A stretch of DNA of 64,000 nt from Hetaerina americana. Taxonomy: Eukaryota; Arthropoda; Insecta; Odonata; Calopterygidae. Under the pieces are notes generated by a model, which had not been told where the DNA came from, did not search any database, and saw nothing but the letters and a program-made list of their open reading frames with translations. The stretch spans positions 5,452,007 through 5,516,006 of the forward strand of contig JAKTNV010000026.1 of NCBI GenBank assembly GCA_022747635.1. The letters are read 5' to 3'. Shown here piece by piece: positions 25,370 through 36,985 of the stretch. Both the position numbers and the translations under genes were made by a program. Numbering within the stretch: the first letter of the stretch is position 1; each line of letters begins with the position of its first letter.

Positions 25370-26290
25370 TGTGAAAGCTTCTTTGCTCAACGCAATTCTT
25401 CTTCTTACGCCCCTACTTATTTTAACCATTTTCGTCCAGAACCCTTTAGAGATGCGTAGACTGTTCCAGATGCTCGAGTTGATCGGCACCTATTTTAACA
25501 TTCAACTTAGCTTTTTTATTACTCGAACCGCATAACCTTTGTTTTGCTTACATTTATTCTCATTAAATACCTATCGTACTGACTTTTCAGTGCGCTCAAC
25601 AATGCTTGCAACCCCTTGGCTGACTGTCAAACTTAAGCTTGATCATTAGCAAACTTAACTGATTTTACGGATTCCTCGCCGACTTTCATTCCAAACTCCA
25701 GTTCTTCCCATACCTCTTTAATCATTCCCTTCACATATACCTTGAAAAGCATCGTAATAACAACACCCCTGTCTCACTCCTCTTTCTAACAATGCCAATC
25801 CGGACTCTACGAGTCCCTCACTCGCATCTGAGCAGTCTGAGACATGCATAGGTTGCGAATTAGTCCCCTATCCCTCCAATCTATTCCTATTTTCTGCAAT
25901 ACAGTCATTGATTATATCTTAATCACTCTATGAAACGCCATCTCAAAATTCACGAAACAGACAAATATATCTTGATTGTATTTTACGTTCCTCTCTATTA
26001 GTGACCTCATTATTTCTATGGCATCACTTTCCCCTCCCTGAACCCACATCATCCTCTTAGTTTTCGTTTTCCATGTCCTCCATTCTTTTGGTGATGATTC
26101 AGAAAACCACTTCAGCTGCATGCGAAATCAAACTTATTGTATTGTAGTCCTCGCATGTGGCTGCCTTTCCTTTTTTTTTGATAGGATCCAACACTGATCT
26201 GACGACATCGTCTGGGATTTCTACTTTATAAATACTACGGATCAGTCCATAAAACTCTTCCTCTCTCTTTTTCCCAGACATTTAAGTAGT
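25370..26290 (-). pseudogene. LINE reverse transcriptase fragment, copy 1
   Basis: A decayed non-LTR retrotransposon reverse transcriptase on the minus strand. In protein order it shows: a region with CEDYNTISLISHA (the usual fingers-domain motif before motif A) near 26110-26150; FVCFVNFEMAFHRV near 25930-25980, corresponding to motif A FVDFxKAFDRV with both aspartates changed; an FANDQA-type catalytic motif near 25640 where FADDQA is expected; and thumb residues resembling AKLNVKIG/LEHLEQ near 25440-25510. Stops and frameshifts separate the blocks. The last blocks match the LINE at 52848-53850, so both come from one family. It is non-functional because catalytic acidic residues are lost and the frame is broken. 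The clade is not assigned. Confidence 0.8.
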
Positions 26291-26390
26291 TTCGTGGGCA
26301 TGTTGTCAAACATGGAAAATTTAGAATTAAGTGAACTGATAAAGGAAGAAACCACAGTCCGTTTCATAAAGTAGCAAATAATCCAATGTA

Positions 26391-26640
26391 TAGGTCACGT
26401 AACACGCATTGCAGAGACAAGAACGTTAAATTAAATTTGGGAATGAATACCAGACGGAAATGAACTCAGATGGAGATATAGGAAAATCTTGAGAAATTAT
26501 ATAATAGAAGATATACAAATAATGAAAATTAACAACTGGAAGGAACTAGCCAAAGATAGGGCTTTAACTTTAGACGAGGCCAAAAACCAAAACATGGATG
26601 GTGGTGGCTCCCAAGAAAGAAGAAGAATCTCACCGAGAAA
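26391..26640 (+). pseudogene. LINE ORF2 C-terminal end, plus strand
   Basis: Plus-strand translation gives IGHVTRIAETR, two stops, then RNYIIEDIQIMKI, NNWKELAKDRALTLDEAKNQ. This is the typical C-terminal tail of non-LTR ORF2 proteins (W/IGHVxR followed by a W-x-x-x-A-x-D-R block). The fragment lies on the opposite strand from the RT fragment at 25370-26290, so it is a separate insertion or an inverted piece. Confidence 0.65.
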
Positions 26641-29094
26641 ATCCATCTCTTAACGTTGATTTCATACTTTATAATAACGATATGCCAGCAAGTGTATGAA
26701 AAACCCGTAGAAGTGTTGAATGATGGCTTTGGCGGGTATTTAGTGGAAAATCCTGTAGTTTCCACTTGTCATGATTTTGACAGCAGGGGCAATTGCGGAC
26801 TGATTCGTGTCTGAGCACGGCAAGCAAAATAGGAGGGCACTACCGATAAGACTGCGCGTCTGCAGTCAAGGATCTTGAGGATCCCTTTTGGCGGAAAAGA
26901 GCCACATTGCGATCCCCAGGAGAAAAAAATGTTTTTATGTCACACCTTCATCGTTGGCGTCCAGCTACTTCAGCGATAGGTATCTTTCTTGAGAGTGTCC
27001 TCTCCTGCTAACAAATAATTAATTTTTCCCAACTGCGAATAATTACTTGAAACTACAATGAGTCTCAAAAGCATGTAACGATCACACTAATAACTGAATC
27101 TAGCCTTTGACAAAAACATGAGTCAAAATTTGATTCTCTGTTACCATTTTACCTCTACTTTTTTGCATTATTGTCACTGGTAAATGAACATAACTTCAAA
27201 GAAACCCAGCTATGTTTAATTTTCCTTTGTTTATAATGAAGGTATTTTAAATCTGGAATGAGAAAATTATTTGCATTGTGTCTCTCCATTAGTGTGCATT
27301 TGTTGACAGAAATATGAATGCCTCTACTATTTAATTAGTGGCCGCCGGCTTTCTAAACTCAGTCCGCTGCCCGGCCATTTTTCTCTGTAATATCTATAAA
27401 ATTTTGAGCCAATATTTATACCAGCTAAGTTCTCGGAAATATAGCAAAGTCAATGTAGTGTGGATCTCTCTATTTGTGCAGTTTTACCTACGACTTGGTC
27501 ATGCGTGAACGAAGGCCATACTCATGCGATTTCCGCGGCACGAATAGATTCTTATCTAATAAAATAGTTCGCTTTTTTAATCTAAAATTATCACTCATGT
27601 AACCAAAAACATTTTCCTTCTAACGAAGCGAACATTCCCCTTGAACTATGAATTAAATGAATTTAGGTCCTTACTCTACGTCTAACAAAACTCCAACTCG
27701 AATATTACTGTTTATTTGAGAGCTTGTCATTCTCACGTATCGATCATAAATTTTCAAATATCTTGCCAAACTTGTTCTTCGAAAATCGTCCATTTAACCA
27801 TCTTAATGAAGGATAATATCGCTATATTGTGAATGCTCTTGAATTCACTTTCTATACTCAGAGAAATTTCTTTTAATTTCAAATAAAATATTATGATATA
27901 TACACTTTCCTTTGCTAACCAAAGGAATTCCCTCATAATATACTATTATTATTGTAATAACGTAGACTTATCGTATGGTTTCACAATGAAGTCCCAAAAA
28001 GCGTAGCAAAAACATCTTTGCTTCAGCAAGGATGTAAATCCATCATCAACCTTGGGGCTAATGTACACAGCTAAATCCCCTAAGGCCACCGCGCTTATGA
28101 TGACCAACAATCATTTTCCATACCAGCGATCTCGCTTTCGATATAAGGAATGACGTCATTACAATGAGTGACAACTGTGGAATCCACGGTCCTCGTAACT
28201 GTTTGGATAAGAAATCAAACAGTCATTCCGTGACGATGATCTCTCTCTGGGCCCGAAACATGCTTCCAGGACGAAGGCCTCTCTTTGACTAATGGATTTC
28301 TCTCAGATTCAGGAACAGGCAGCTCCTTTTATCGAATGGACTGGTGCAGTATGTTTAGGAACACGCATTTCGTCCATAGGAAATTGTGCTTTTCGGTATA
28401 CTACCATTAGCTCATCAAGCAACACAGAAATATTATAAATTTTTATTCTATAAGTTATAAACATGCAGAGAGTATTCAAGAGCTTTCATCAAAATAAGAA
28501 TATCACTTTTTTCCTTATTATCGATATTCTGAGTTCATGTCCAGCATGTATGGTCCATATGCTTGATTCGAGCCGGAACCTGTCTAATGTTCTAGTATAT
28601 CAAAAACTCAATAAGGTTACGATGGACAGTGATTTCATAATCTAGTGCGTAAAACATTCAGCTAGTATAAATTCCTTCATCTACAATTTCCTTTCCTCTC
28701 TTGAGTTCTCCATTATTATTATGACATACGCGATTTTTATCTCATTTAATAATGAGAAATTTCTATAATTATCTCTCTGAAAAATGGGTCCCGTTCTTTT
28801 GTGACCTATTTTTTATTTTACCATATACAGGTTTTTAATTATGTAATCCATGGAGACCCTCTTCAGAGTGTCTTTACCTTAAAGACTGATGATTTTAATT
28901 TGGTAGCATAGTCGCTCTATCATCTACTCTTTTGTATTTCCACCTTCTTCATTCACAAAGAGTAATGAAATTGGTAAATTATAACTCATTATTTCCCACG
29001 CAATACGGTAAGGGATTTAGAAATTATTTCAATCAGTATTCAAATAAACTCGGAATAATAAATAGATAATTCTGATATAATAAAACTGAAAAAA
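26641..29094. other. AT-rich spacer, nothing recognised
   Basis: No gene, RNA or repeat family recognised. A GC-containing patch at 28020-28300 has no identifiable motif. Confidence 0.45.
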
Positions 29095-30600
29095 TTGTCA
29101 AAATCAAATCGGCGTGAATCTATAGAAAAATTTACGAATGATAACATTTACTTTGACAGCTGTAGATCTTCAGAATGGAAGGCAATTGGAAATAACAGTA
29201 TTTTAATCCGAGGACTGCTAGATAATACTGCCACCGAATTAATATATACAAATAGAAAAATAAATACTTCAACAGGTTTGATTGGCCAATTTGTACATGT
29301 GGACATTGATGAAATTGATATTTTCTTAAAAGCATTTCATTCCCCCTTTACTGGGGATGAAAATATTGTGGTTTCTCATTACCTTACATACTATATAACT
29401 GCATCCGTTGAAGTAAATATTACCCCACCTGCATTTGTCCATAGCTTGACGCTTATTTGATCTTCCATCCACCGTCCCCGGCCCCTAATGTTAAAACCTT
29501 CTTCTCAGCTCCTTCCTTCTCTCCCTTGTGAAAAGTGGTAGCGCCACCAACGCGTGAGTTTTTTTGTGTTTTTATGTGTTTGATGTAATGAATCCTGATG
29601 TTTATCAGATACTCCATAATTACCGATTAGATAGAATCGATGGTAATACTCGTATCGCTGCGTATACGCATCAAAGACTTAGTTCTAAAATTCTTGTTTG
29701 TTAGGATGATCATCTAACTATGAATTTATTTTTGCTTATGTTACTACTGCTAGTGATCAGATTCTGTTTATTGTGATGCATGGACCATATAAAATAAGCT
29801 CTTTGTGTGCCGAATTTCCTTGCTTCGAAATTTCTTCCTGTTTGCAAAATTATTGTTATATTTGATTTCAATGTAGAATTGTTGAGTGATACCTAGAAGT
29901 TTAAGTTTCTTAGAATGTATTTTCAATTACAATCTTAATGTGCCAGGTTTTTTAACCAACCCATGCACTTAATATATGGCAAACCTTTTTAGGGTGTTTG
30001 CTGTGCATAGTGTTCATTTCAATTGTTTCTTAACTTTTTCTTTCTCTCTATATATGTATGTTGGTTAGCCTTTTATATAAATATGTATTAACTGATCAAT
30101 TAATGATTGCGTATCTAAGATTTTGATAAATTGAATGGCTTATTTAAAGTATGGTTGACTAAACTGCATCTTGTATTTTGGGAAAAGCCATGCTACAAAA
30201 GGGTCACTTTCGAGAAATATATTCTCTTATCCATACGGGCGCATGTACATCGGGTGCTATTTCGTCACTCATCGTAGTTTCTATAGATTTTATGTTTAGT
30301 CGCGTAGACGATACTGTGACTCAGTTTGGTAGAGAACTGAGCAAGTGCGCTATCTGTACTACGGACAGATGAATAGGATGCTAGATAGTGTTAACCATAA
30401 GTATTTTTATCAATACCTTCACCTCTTCGAAAAATACCGGAAAAGACCACGCCAAGCACCCTCCATCGCTGACATCATTTCCCACTTCGTTTGAACGTTC
30501 CCCGTCGTCGACTTCCAATTCCCTTAAAGAATTTTTTAGCTCGTTTTCGAGAGACGATGTCAAAACAGCAGACTCCGGTTCTGGCGGGAGCCAGTAAGTG
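29095..30600 (+). other. Unrecognised open frames, possible exon
   Basis: An open frame of 121 codons at 29095-29460 and two shorter ones at 30178-30372 and 30385-30597 lie on one strand. The last encodes a Ser/Thr-rich peptide and reaches a donor-like GTAAGT at 30594-30599. No domain is recognisable, upstream acceptor signals are poor, and two of the three frames start without ATG. This could be exons of a gene that mostly lies outside the recognisable part, or chance. Confidence 0.15.
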
Positions 30601-33600
30601 GTTCAATCCGACCCTCGAGAGCCTGTCGGGATATTGTTGACACAGTAACTTATTGCTAGGAGGAAGTAGCCTTTGGTAAATGAATCCGACCGCAAAGCTT
30701 AGGGTACCTGTTTCAAACCCTCGCGACGCTAGGAATTTTTCGGCTTTGGAAGAAATTGTTTTTTGATTTCTCTGGAAGAAGTTGACAAAATGTAATCCCA
30801 GCTACGTGTATTCAATAGCGAGACGCCACTGGTGAGAGAAAATGTTTCTTTACCCAGCTCTAAATGCTCATTGCAAGTAGATCGATCCGGTATAAACCGC
30901 TAGATTGATGGGTGGGAATGAAGTTTTTGGAATTCTTCGTAGAATGTTGATGGGAAATGGAACGGGAACCTTTTACACCAATCGTTATAGAAGATGTATT
31001 CTTGCATTCACTGTTACGATGTGAAAGCATTTCTCCAGGTAAAATACATCGGAAAGAAAGCAGTCTACTAAGAGGTAGGGATTCTGGGAGGAAAGTATCA
31101 ATTAAAGTGAATATTTTCCAGCTTGATTATACGTACATATACGGGAGGAGGATGTAACTTAGGATCCTTTGAAGTGTACAAGAACTGAAAAGCCAAAGAT
31201 GGAGATAAACGGACCTAAGATCCGACGGAAAGTAATTTCATTAGGCAGTTTACTTCCCGAGCGAATGATAAAGGCTCTTGACAAATACTTGAGTGACTAC
31301 CTAAGTGTTAAAAAAATATGAGTTAATCTCCATAGAAACTAAATTATCAGAATTTTATGCAAATTCTGAATTAAACTAGTGGTCGGCGATCAACACTTTG
31401 ATAGAAGAAACCAAAGCAGCTTAAATTAACTGAGAAAGAAAACGAAAAACCTGAAAATAAAATATCAGAGACTGCCTTCAACCAATTAAATGCTGAACAA
31501 GAAGGAGGAAAAGGGAACAGAAAAAAGAAACTGAAATAATGTGAAAAAGCTAATTATGATATGGATAGGGCATGTGACTTAAGGTAAATATAGAAGAAAT
31601 TAACATGCTCAATTACATTATGAATCTATGGAAGCGTATTTATAGCAGTAAATCGAATTGAGAGTGTATATCATGTGAATTAATTAGGATAGCCCTGCTA
31701 GTTCGCGGAAGATAGAAGCTGGAAGTGGATAACACTGGAATGAAAGAAATAAAAGATAGTGAATATCTCTGTTGACCCTGAAGCAGCAGGACATGGCATA
31801 GAAATTCGACGAGTCTTTAGTGTTTAATAATTCAAAATGAATAGGCGTTCATTATTAAGAACCAATTATTATTACTCAGATAAGATAATGCTTTAGGCAA
31901 GAAGGCTAATTGGTTAACTGAATGAAATTTAATTTTACCCAAATGATGTATAGATACAGAATATTTTAAAATAGGTCCTAAAAAAATTAGAAGCTTCAAA
32001 TCCTGGTCTTGGAGGCCGGGACCAGGTGCTGAAGATCAAGCGTACAGAGAACATGAGAAAAGAGGATACCATATTATTCTATTTCATATAATTTATATTA
32101 GTTTATGGGATAGTAGAAGAGGAGAAGGCCTTTCCGAGGACTGTACGGAAAAGAAAACACAGGTGAACTGAGCAAATCTTGAGATACTATGACTATAATG
32201 GGTGTACAACAGAAGGCAAATGAGGGAAAGCCTAAATGAGAGAAAAGAAGGAAATAAATAAGCTAGATAAAAACGATAGAAGGGAAGAAGAAACAGCAGG
32301 ACTTGAACAATTATCACTGGATGGAGATATGTACAGTACCACGCTAAGCCTAGCTCATTCCACCGCAGACGACGCCGCACGTCTCTATCACCCCGCAATG
32401 TTCATTGGAAGGCCACGCTACCCGATTTTCGGATCGAAAGACTGATTGTTATGGCTAGGAGATTTAGGGATCGTGAAAAATTTAATTGTCAACCGAAAAT
32501 TTACTCTGTCATCATAAAAAATAAATGGAAAGGAAAATTGATGATATTCCACCTTGATCAATTCACTAGAGTATAATGCCATTTTAAGTTGTCCTTCACA
32601 AAAAGTTGTGATGGTTATTTTATTAGACCCAAATTTTGTTTTTTTTGGACGTGGTACAAGAAATTTAAGCTTACCTGTATTCTAGATTGTTCTGTTTTCT
32701 CTCCTTTAGCGCCTCTACAGAGAAGTTTTCAAACTATAGTCGGTGACCTTAGCGAGTACGTTGAGTAAAAAGTATGAAGTAAGCGTTTGAGAAGAATCAA
32801 CTTCTGTCGAAGAAGCGTAAATTTAAAGAAAATTGTCTCTTCAGTTACTATTCTTATTCCACCAAAGGAATGAGTTGAGAGAAGTATAGTTCATGGGCGA
32901 TATGAAAAAGAGCGAGAGAGGTATAAACTTACTGCCCCTTCGGATCCTACCATACTTTCTGAACGCTAAACCATGCTTTACGTATCGACCTTTGTGTTGG
33001 GGGTAAGAAAATTCAGCAAAATCGGTGTCATTCGGTTTGATATCATTAATATAATTATTTGCATTTGAGTGTAAAATTTGACAACTGGGAAGGGGAAGGA
33101 AGATCAGAATATAGGGGGATGGCATAAGCCAACCTTATTATCAATGAAGAACCTCAACATTTTTTTCAAGTCTCTGAAGAGTTTTTAGAACCCTGAACAC
33201 CTCCGAGTATCCCTTTGGAAACATATTTTTGTTTGAATATTCATCAACTTCCAAATCTGTTTTTCACAAGATTTTTGGTGTTATCATGAACTTGAGGACT
33301 CAAAACGTCTTTTTTAGCTTTGTATACGGATAACTATACATATATCTAAACATGGAAAACTGCAAATGGCGAATACCTCATCGCATGTCGTCTTTTTTCA
33401 TGGAGGAATCCGTAGAGTTTTAGGGAATCTGTTAACATTGCTCGAGGATTCCAGCATAACATTTGTTCATAAATGATCTCGCATCAATAAAAACCTGCGT
33501 CAAAAACTGGTGAAGGTACTTTTAAATTTTGTTCACTTCTTCCTTCTCAACGGTGAAAACCACAAGTCTATAAATAATTGAGAACTGGTTGCTCCATCGC

Positions 33601-33835
33601 GCCCAGTTTACTACTTCTCTGCACTAGGCTGTAAAACCTGATGGGAGGCTTTCAAAATGTTTCTTGGTGAGAACGCAATCTCATTTTTTCGTTATTCAGC
33701 ACGATTGATACTAATTGGGTACGCCACTTGGCATTAATTATTGCGTTTCTCATTTTTGATTTAAATGCATATTCGACAGGGAAAGTGTCAACATTTTTAT
33801 TTTTCATTCATTAATGGCGCCGTCCTTCATCAACG
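30601..33835. other. AT-rich spacer, nothing recognised
   Basis: No motif-bearing frames. The A-rich plus-strand composition around 31160-31800 hints at an old retroelement 3' region, but nothing diagnostic is left. Confidence 0.4.
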
Positions 33836-34260
33836 TCTTAGTCCGCCCATTGATTTGCGGATGACCTTTGCCTTCCCTCGTTACCTCTTCATCTGTCTAC
33901 CACGGCAGCCCACATCCTGGAGTCTATAAATCGCCATTGATCTCAACATCCGCTCTGCGCTTTCTGGATCACGTCAATTTTCCCGATTTTCCGCCCCACC
34001 TTTCCGGGCCTACCTCACCCCTCCCCCTTCCCCGCCCTTCTCCCTTTCCCTTTTTCCGCCCGCCCACCCCAGCAACCTCTCGGTCCGTCACCTCGGCCAC
34101 CGCGCACCTTCGCCCACCCGTCGTCAACTTTTCACGACCGCGGACAGATGGAGCCGCGTTCACCTCCCCTCCGGCCCTTTCTTTTTCTTGCTCCCACTCT
34201 TTTCCTCCACACGCCTCCGCATATCTTTTGTCAACCTCCCACGCGATCCCTGGACGCTCT
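33836..34260 (+). repeat. Pyrimidine-rich GC island
   Basis: C/T-biased plus-strand sequence with CpGs. The 131-codon open frame at 33868-34263 encodes a Ser/Pro/His-rich peptide with no domain and is best explained by composition. A promoter or first exon is possible but unsupported. Confidence 0.5.
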
Positions 34261-34560
34261 TAAAATTGCTACAGAGTGTGCTGCCGATTCGGAAGTCTAC
34301 GTAGACGACAATGATCGAACAGTGATCGAGCAGAGAGTCCGGGGACAGTTAATGAGTGGTGATATATTTGAACAGAGACGAGAACCTTGACAATACACGC
34401 GTAAGGTGAAATTCATTATGTTCGCAAGTTCGCCGATTTAAATGGTTGTGTGATGACATATTCTCACATCACGACTTATCAAATGGCCATCTTTTCCAAG
34501 AGAAAATTAAGAGTTTGAAGAGCGAAGCTTAATTAGGATCATTAATGAATTTAGCAAAAC

Positions 34561-34680
34561 GACACTCACACGGTATATTGTTTAAGCTTTCGGCATTCTC
34601 CAAGTAAGACCCTTAAGAGTCTTAAGACCCCCAAAGCCTCTGAGAAGGCCGAAAGCTTAAACAATTTACCGTGTGAGTGT
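34561..34680. repeat. Fold-back, 39-bp arms, 41-nt loop
   Basis: The left arm (from 34562) and right arm 34642-34680 are inverted copies with two mismatches in 39. At the loop/right-arm boundary sits CTGAGAAGGCCGAAAGC (34640-34656), a degenerate form of the CTGANGA-hairpin-GAAA module seen at 11825, 36145 and 42703. Confidence 0.8.
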
Positions 34681-34725
34681 CCTTTTTAGTCTTACTATTT
34701 TATTTGTGTTCTATTGTGCCGTTCC

Positions 34726-34729
<4 letters not shown>

Positions 34730-34805
<76 letters not shown>
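34730..34805. repeat. (TA)n microsatellite
   Basis: Near-perfect TA dinucleotide run of about 38 units. A second run begins 185 bp further on, after an intervening repeat. Confidence 0.95.
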
Positions 34806-34808
<3 letters not shown>

Positions 34809-34986
34809 ATAAACACAGTAATCAACCCGAAGGTCGGTTTAGTAGATGATGGTAGAGATTACCCAGTACTAAGCCCTATACGGCGTGTGAAAATTCACAC
34901 ATCGGGGTAGGGGGGCCAGTTCCTTTCCCTGTGCCGGTTATGGTTTCCCAGGAAGACCTGGTACCCGAAAAATCACTATAGCTTGG

Positions 34987-34988
<2 letters not shown>
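34806..34988 (+). mobile_element. Repeat SINE-4, copy between two TA arrays
   Basis: A 183-bp segment flanked on both sides by (TA)n. Its 3' half (ggccagttcctttccctgtg ... ggtttcccaggaagacctgg, then tacccgaaaaatcac) is collinear with 42225-42300 (ggccagttccttag ... ggttcccagaaaaatctggcacccgcaatatcac). The two copies show it is a dispersed repeat. No Pol III boxes were recognised in this copy. Insertion into a TA array, or later TA expansion at both ends, would give this arrangement. Confidence 0.55.

Positions 34989-34989
<1 letters not shown>

Positions 34990-35054
<65 letters not shown>
34990..35054. repeat. (TA)n microsatellite
   Basis: Perfect TA dinucleotide run of about 32 units immediately after the SINE-4 copy. 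Confidence 0.95.
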
Positions 35055-35057
<3 letters not shown>

Positions 35058-35104
35058 TAGACTCTAAAGACTAGATAAATAGAGCCTGCTGATAAATACA
35101 GGTG

Positions 35105-35352
35105 ATTCCAAAGAAACTGCGGGAGATGCCGCAAACAGTAACTTTTAACGGAGTCATCCGCTAATGTGCATTTCAATGCAACAGTTTCAGAGTGTAAAAA
35201 TCATTCGCCTCCGGATATTGAGGGATCTGGGTTCGAATCCCAGTCAAGGCGAATGATTTTTACACTCTGAAACTGTTGCATTGAAATGCACATTAGCGGA
35301 TGACTCCGTTAAAAGTTACTGTTTGCGGCATCTCCCGCAGTTTCTTTGGAAT
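35105..35352. repeat. Perfect palindrome, 106-bp arms, 36-nt loop
   Basis: Arms 35105-35210 and 35247-35352 are exact reverse complements by my reading. The 36-nt spacer (35211-35246) is part of a tRNA-like sequence (anticodon and T arms, ggttcgaatccc). The spacer plus the first 41 nt of the right arm (35211-35287, 77 nt) is repeated exactly and in the same orientation at 35546-35622. The phrase aaatacaggtgat occurs on both outer sides (near 35095 and 35620). A copy-back or template-switch event during insertion of a tRNA-derived SINE would produce this arrangement. Confidence 0.9.
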
Positions 35353-35513
35353 TTGTCAAAGTGAAAACACCATAAGTGTTTAAAGTTGGCTTTAACCTCG
35401 TGGACTGTGGCGCCTTGCGCACGACTACGAATGCCTGTGACATTGTATGTACGGTATTTCGTCACACCATCTTGTTCCTTTAAAAGCCCCAAAATTTCAG
35501 AGTTTAAGAGGAC

Positions 35514-35587
35514 GCCTCGGTAGCTTAAGTGGCTAAAGCACTCGACCGGATATTGAGGGATCTGGGTTCGAATCCCAGTCAAGGCGA
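35514..35587 (+). mobile_element. tRNA-like sequence, probable SINE head
   Basis: Folds as a near-complete cloverleaf. The acceptor GCCTCGG pairs with TCAAGGC (one mismatch, one wobble); the D stem is GCTT/AAGC; the anticodon stem is CTCGA/TTGAG around loop CCGGATA; the T arm is CTGGG-TTCGAAT-CCCAG. Position 33 is C instead of the invariant U, and the formal anticodon GGA (Ser) lacks the long variable arm of serine tRNAs. A genuine tRNA is therefore unlikely. The same 3' portion lies inside the neighbouring palindrome, which favours a SINE head. Confidence 0.6.
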
Positions 35588-36050
35588 ATGATTTTTACAC
35601 TCTGAAACTGTTGCATTGAAATACAGGTGATGTTAATAATATACGTTTATGATTCACGAATATTAATAGGCGTGACGGGATATGATTTTTGATACGATGA
35701 GCTTTATAGAAGTTGGGTGATGAGTAGCTGTGTTATGAAATCGAGATGGTTAGATGGTAGTCTGAGTAATGAGTAGCAAACATAGTAATTACGGAGCTAA
35801 TGAATGCGTAAGTATAACAAAGAATTACCTCCAACGTCTTCTTCACCTAATCTGGCGTAAATAAGTACTAATACTTTTCCTGACAAAGTAAATGCATAAG
35901 TAAAGCACAATACTAATATTTGGATTTTTAAGTAGAAGTTTTTTCTGTTCTATCCGGGGAAGAACAACCAAAAGGAATTCTGAGAAATCAGTTAGTATGA
36001 AGAGAAAGTGTCCCTAATGCTTTTGAAGGATCTCAGGTTTTCCGGCGTAT

Positions 36051-36231
36051 GGTATTCAAGAAGTTCTCTCGGGTTTCCCACCGGGTCAGGTTGCAGTACA
36101 CCGACGTTTCGAAGGCTGACTCTGTCATCGTCTTCAAGGTGACCCTGAAGATGATGACAGAATCAGCCTTCGAAACGTCGGTGTACTGCAACCTGACCCG
36201 GTGGGAAACCCGAGAGAACTTCTTGAATACC
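36051..36231. repeat. Palindrome, 90-bp arms, 1-nt spacer
   Basis: Arms 36051-36140 and 36142-36231 are inverted copies with about three mismatches, all near the centre. The right arm contains ACC, CTGAAGA (36145-36151), a hairpin, GAAAC (36172-36176), GTC and GGT in hammerhead-like order, with helix III reduced to 2 bp and no loop. The left arm carries the same module on the minus strand with TTGAAGA. The layout resembles inverted terminal repeats of Penelope-like retroelements; no reverse transcriptase or GIY-YIG sequence was found nearby. Confidence 0.8.
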
Positions 36232-36557
36232 TAATGCTTTTATTTACGGTTTAAAAGTTTGGGGTAAAAAAAAGGCCATAAAATCTAATGTAGATATACG
36301 TATAATGAGATTCGACATCTCTGTTATAAATTTAATGTAATGGCTCGACGACTGAGGTTTTTGGAGCGATAGCTTCAGGATCATTCACTTACACTCCATA
36401 AAAAGAGAAGCGCAAAAGGGTATACTGTATTCGAAGAGTTAAAAACTTCCTGCTATACAATAAAAAAATTAGCATATTGAAGAGCGCAGCCAAATCCAGT
36501 GGGGTGCAAGTTGACGCAGCCGACGATGACGAAATAGAAGATCAGTGCTTTGGTATG

Positions 36558-36985
36558 TACAGGGTGCGTTCCGAAGGTAATGAAATTATTTTTTTAAGTA
36601 ATTTATTGAATAGATATGCACAAACGCTTAAAATTCTTCTAAGTACAGTCTTTGGTCCTCTGCCCATTTTTTCCAACGACTCTGCCATGACCGGTGCACG
36701 CCCTGGAAGACGTCTCCGGGGACCTCTCGCATGGTCTTCGTCACGGCTGATTGGATCTCTTCTATGGACTAAAAACGGGTTCCTTTCTAGGGCTGCCTTA
36801 ATCCGAGGGAACAAAAATAAGTCTGCTTGGACCAAGTCAGGACTATAAGGGGGTGGGGCGCCGTTGACACTGGTGTTTGACCAGGAACTTGCAGACTAGT
36901 AGCGGGTTATGGCAAGACGCGTTGTCGTGATGGAGTTGCCAGGTAGCGGAGATGTCTTTTCTCGTCCTGTACCACTAAAGTAATG
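36558..36985 (-). pseudogene. Mariner relic, 3' part of element
   Basis: The minus strand encodes the C-terminal half of a mariner/IS630 transposase. WQLHHDNASCHN (second catalytic Asp block) lies near 36910-36950. After a frameshift comes PPPYSPDLVQADLFLFPRIK (third Asp block, normally YSPDLAPCDFFLF) near 36790-36860, and then a degraded tail. The outer end has a TA at 36558-36559 followed by cagggtgcgttccgaaggta, a mariner-type terminal repeat. No matching second end was found, so the 5' part is missing. It belongs to a lineage different from the intact elements at 37821 and 58372. Confidence 0.8.

Noticed and set aside
29095..29460. 121-codon open frame as a gene
   Set aside because: No ATG at the start, no recognisable motif, and AT-rich composition equal to its surroundings.
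33868..34263. 131-codon open frame
   Set aside because: Ser/Pro-rich product of a pyrimidine tract, without domain or splice support.
35514..35587. Functional tRNA-Ser gene
   Set aside because: The cloverleaf is good, but position 33 is C, there is an acceptor-stem mismatch, and the long variable arm of serine tRNAs is missing. The sequence is embedded in a duplicated and inverted repeat, so a SINE head is more likely.
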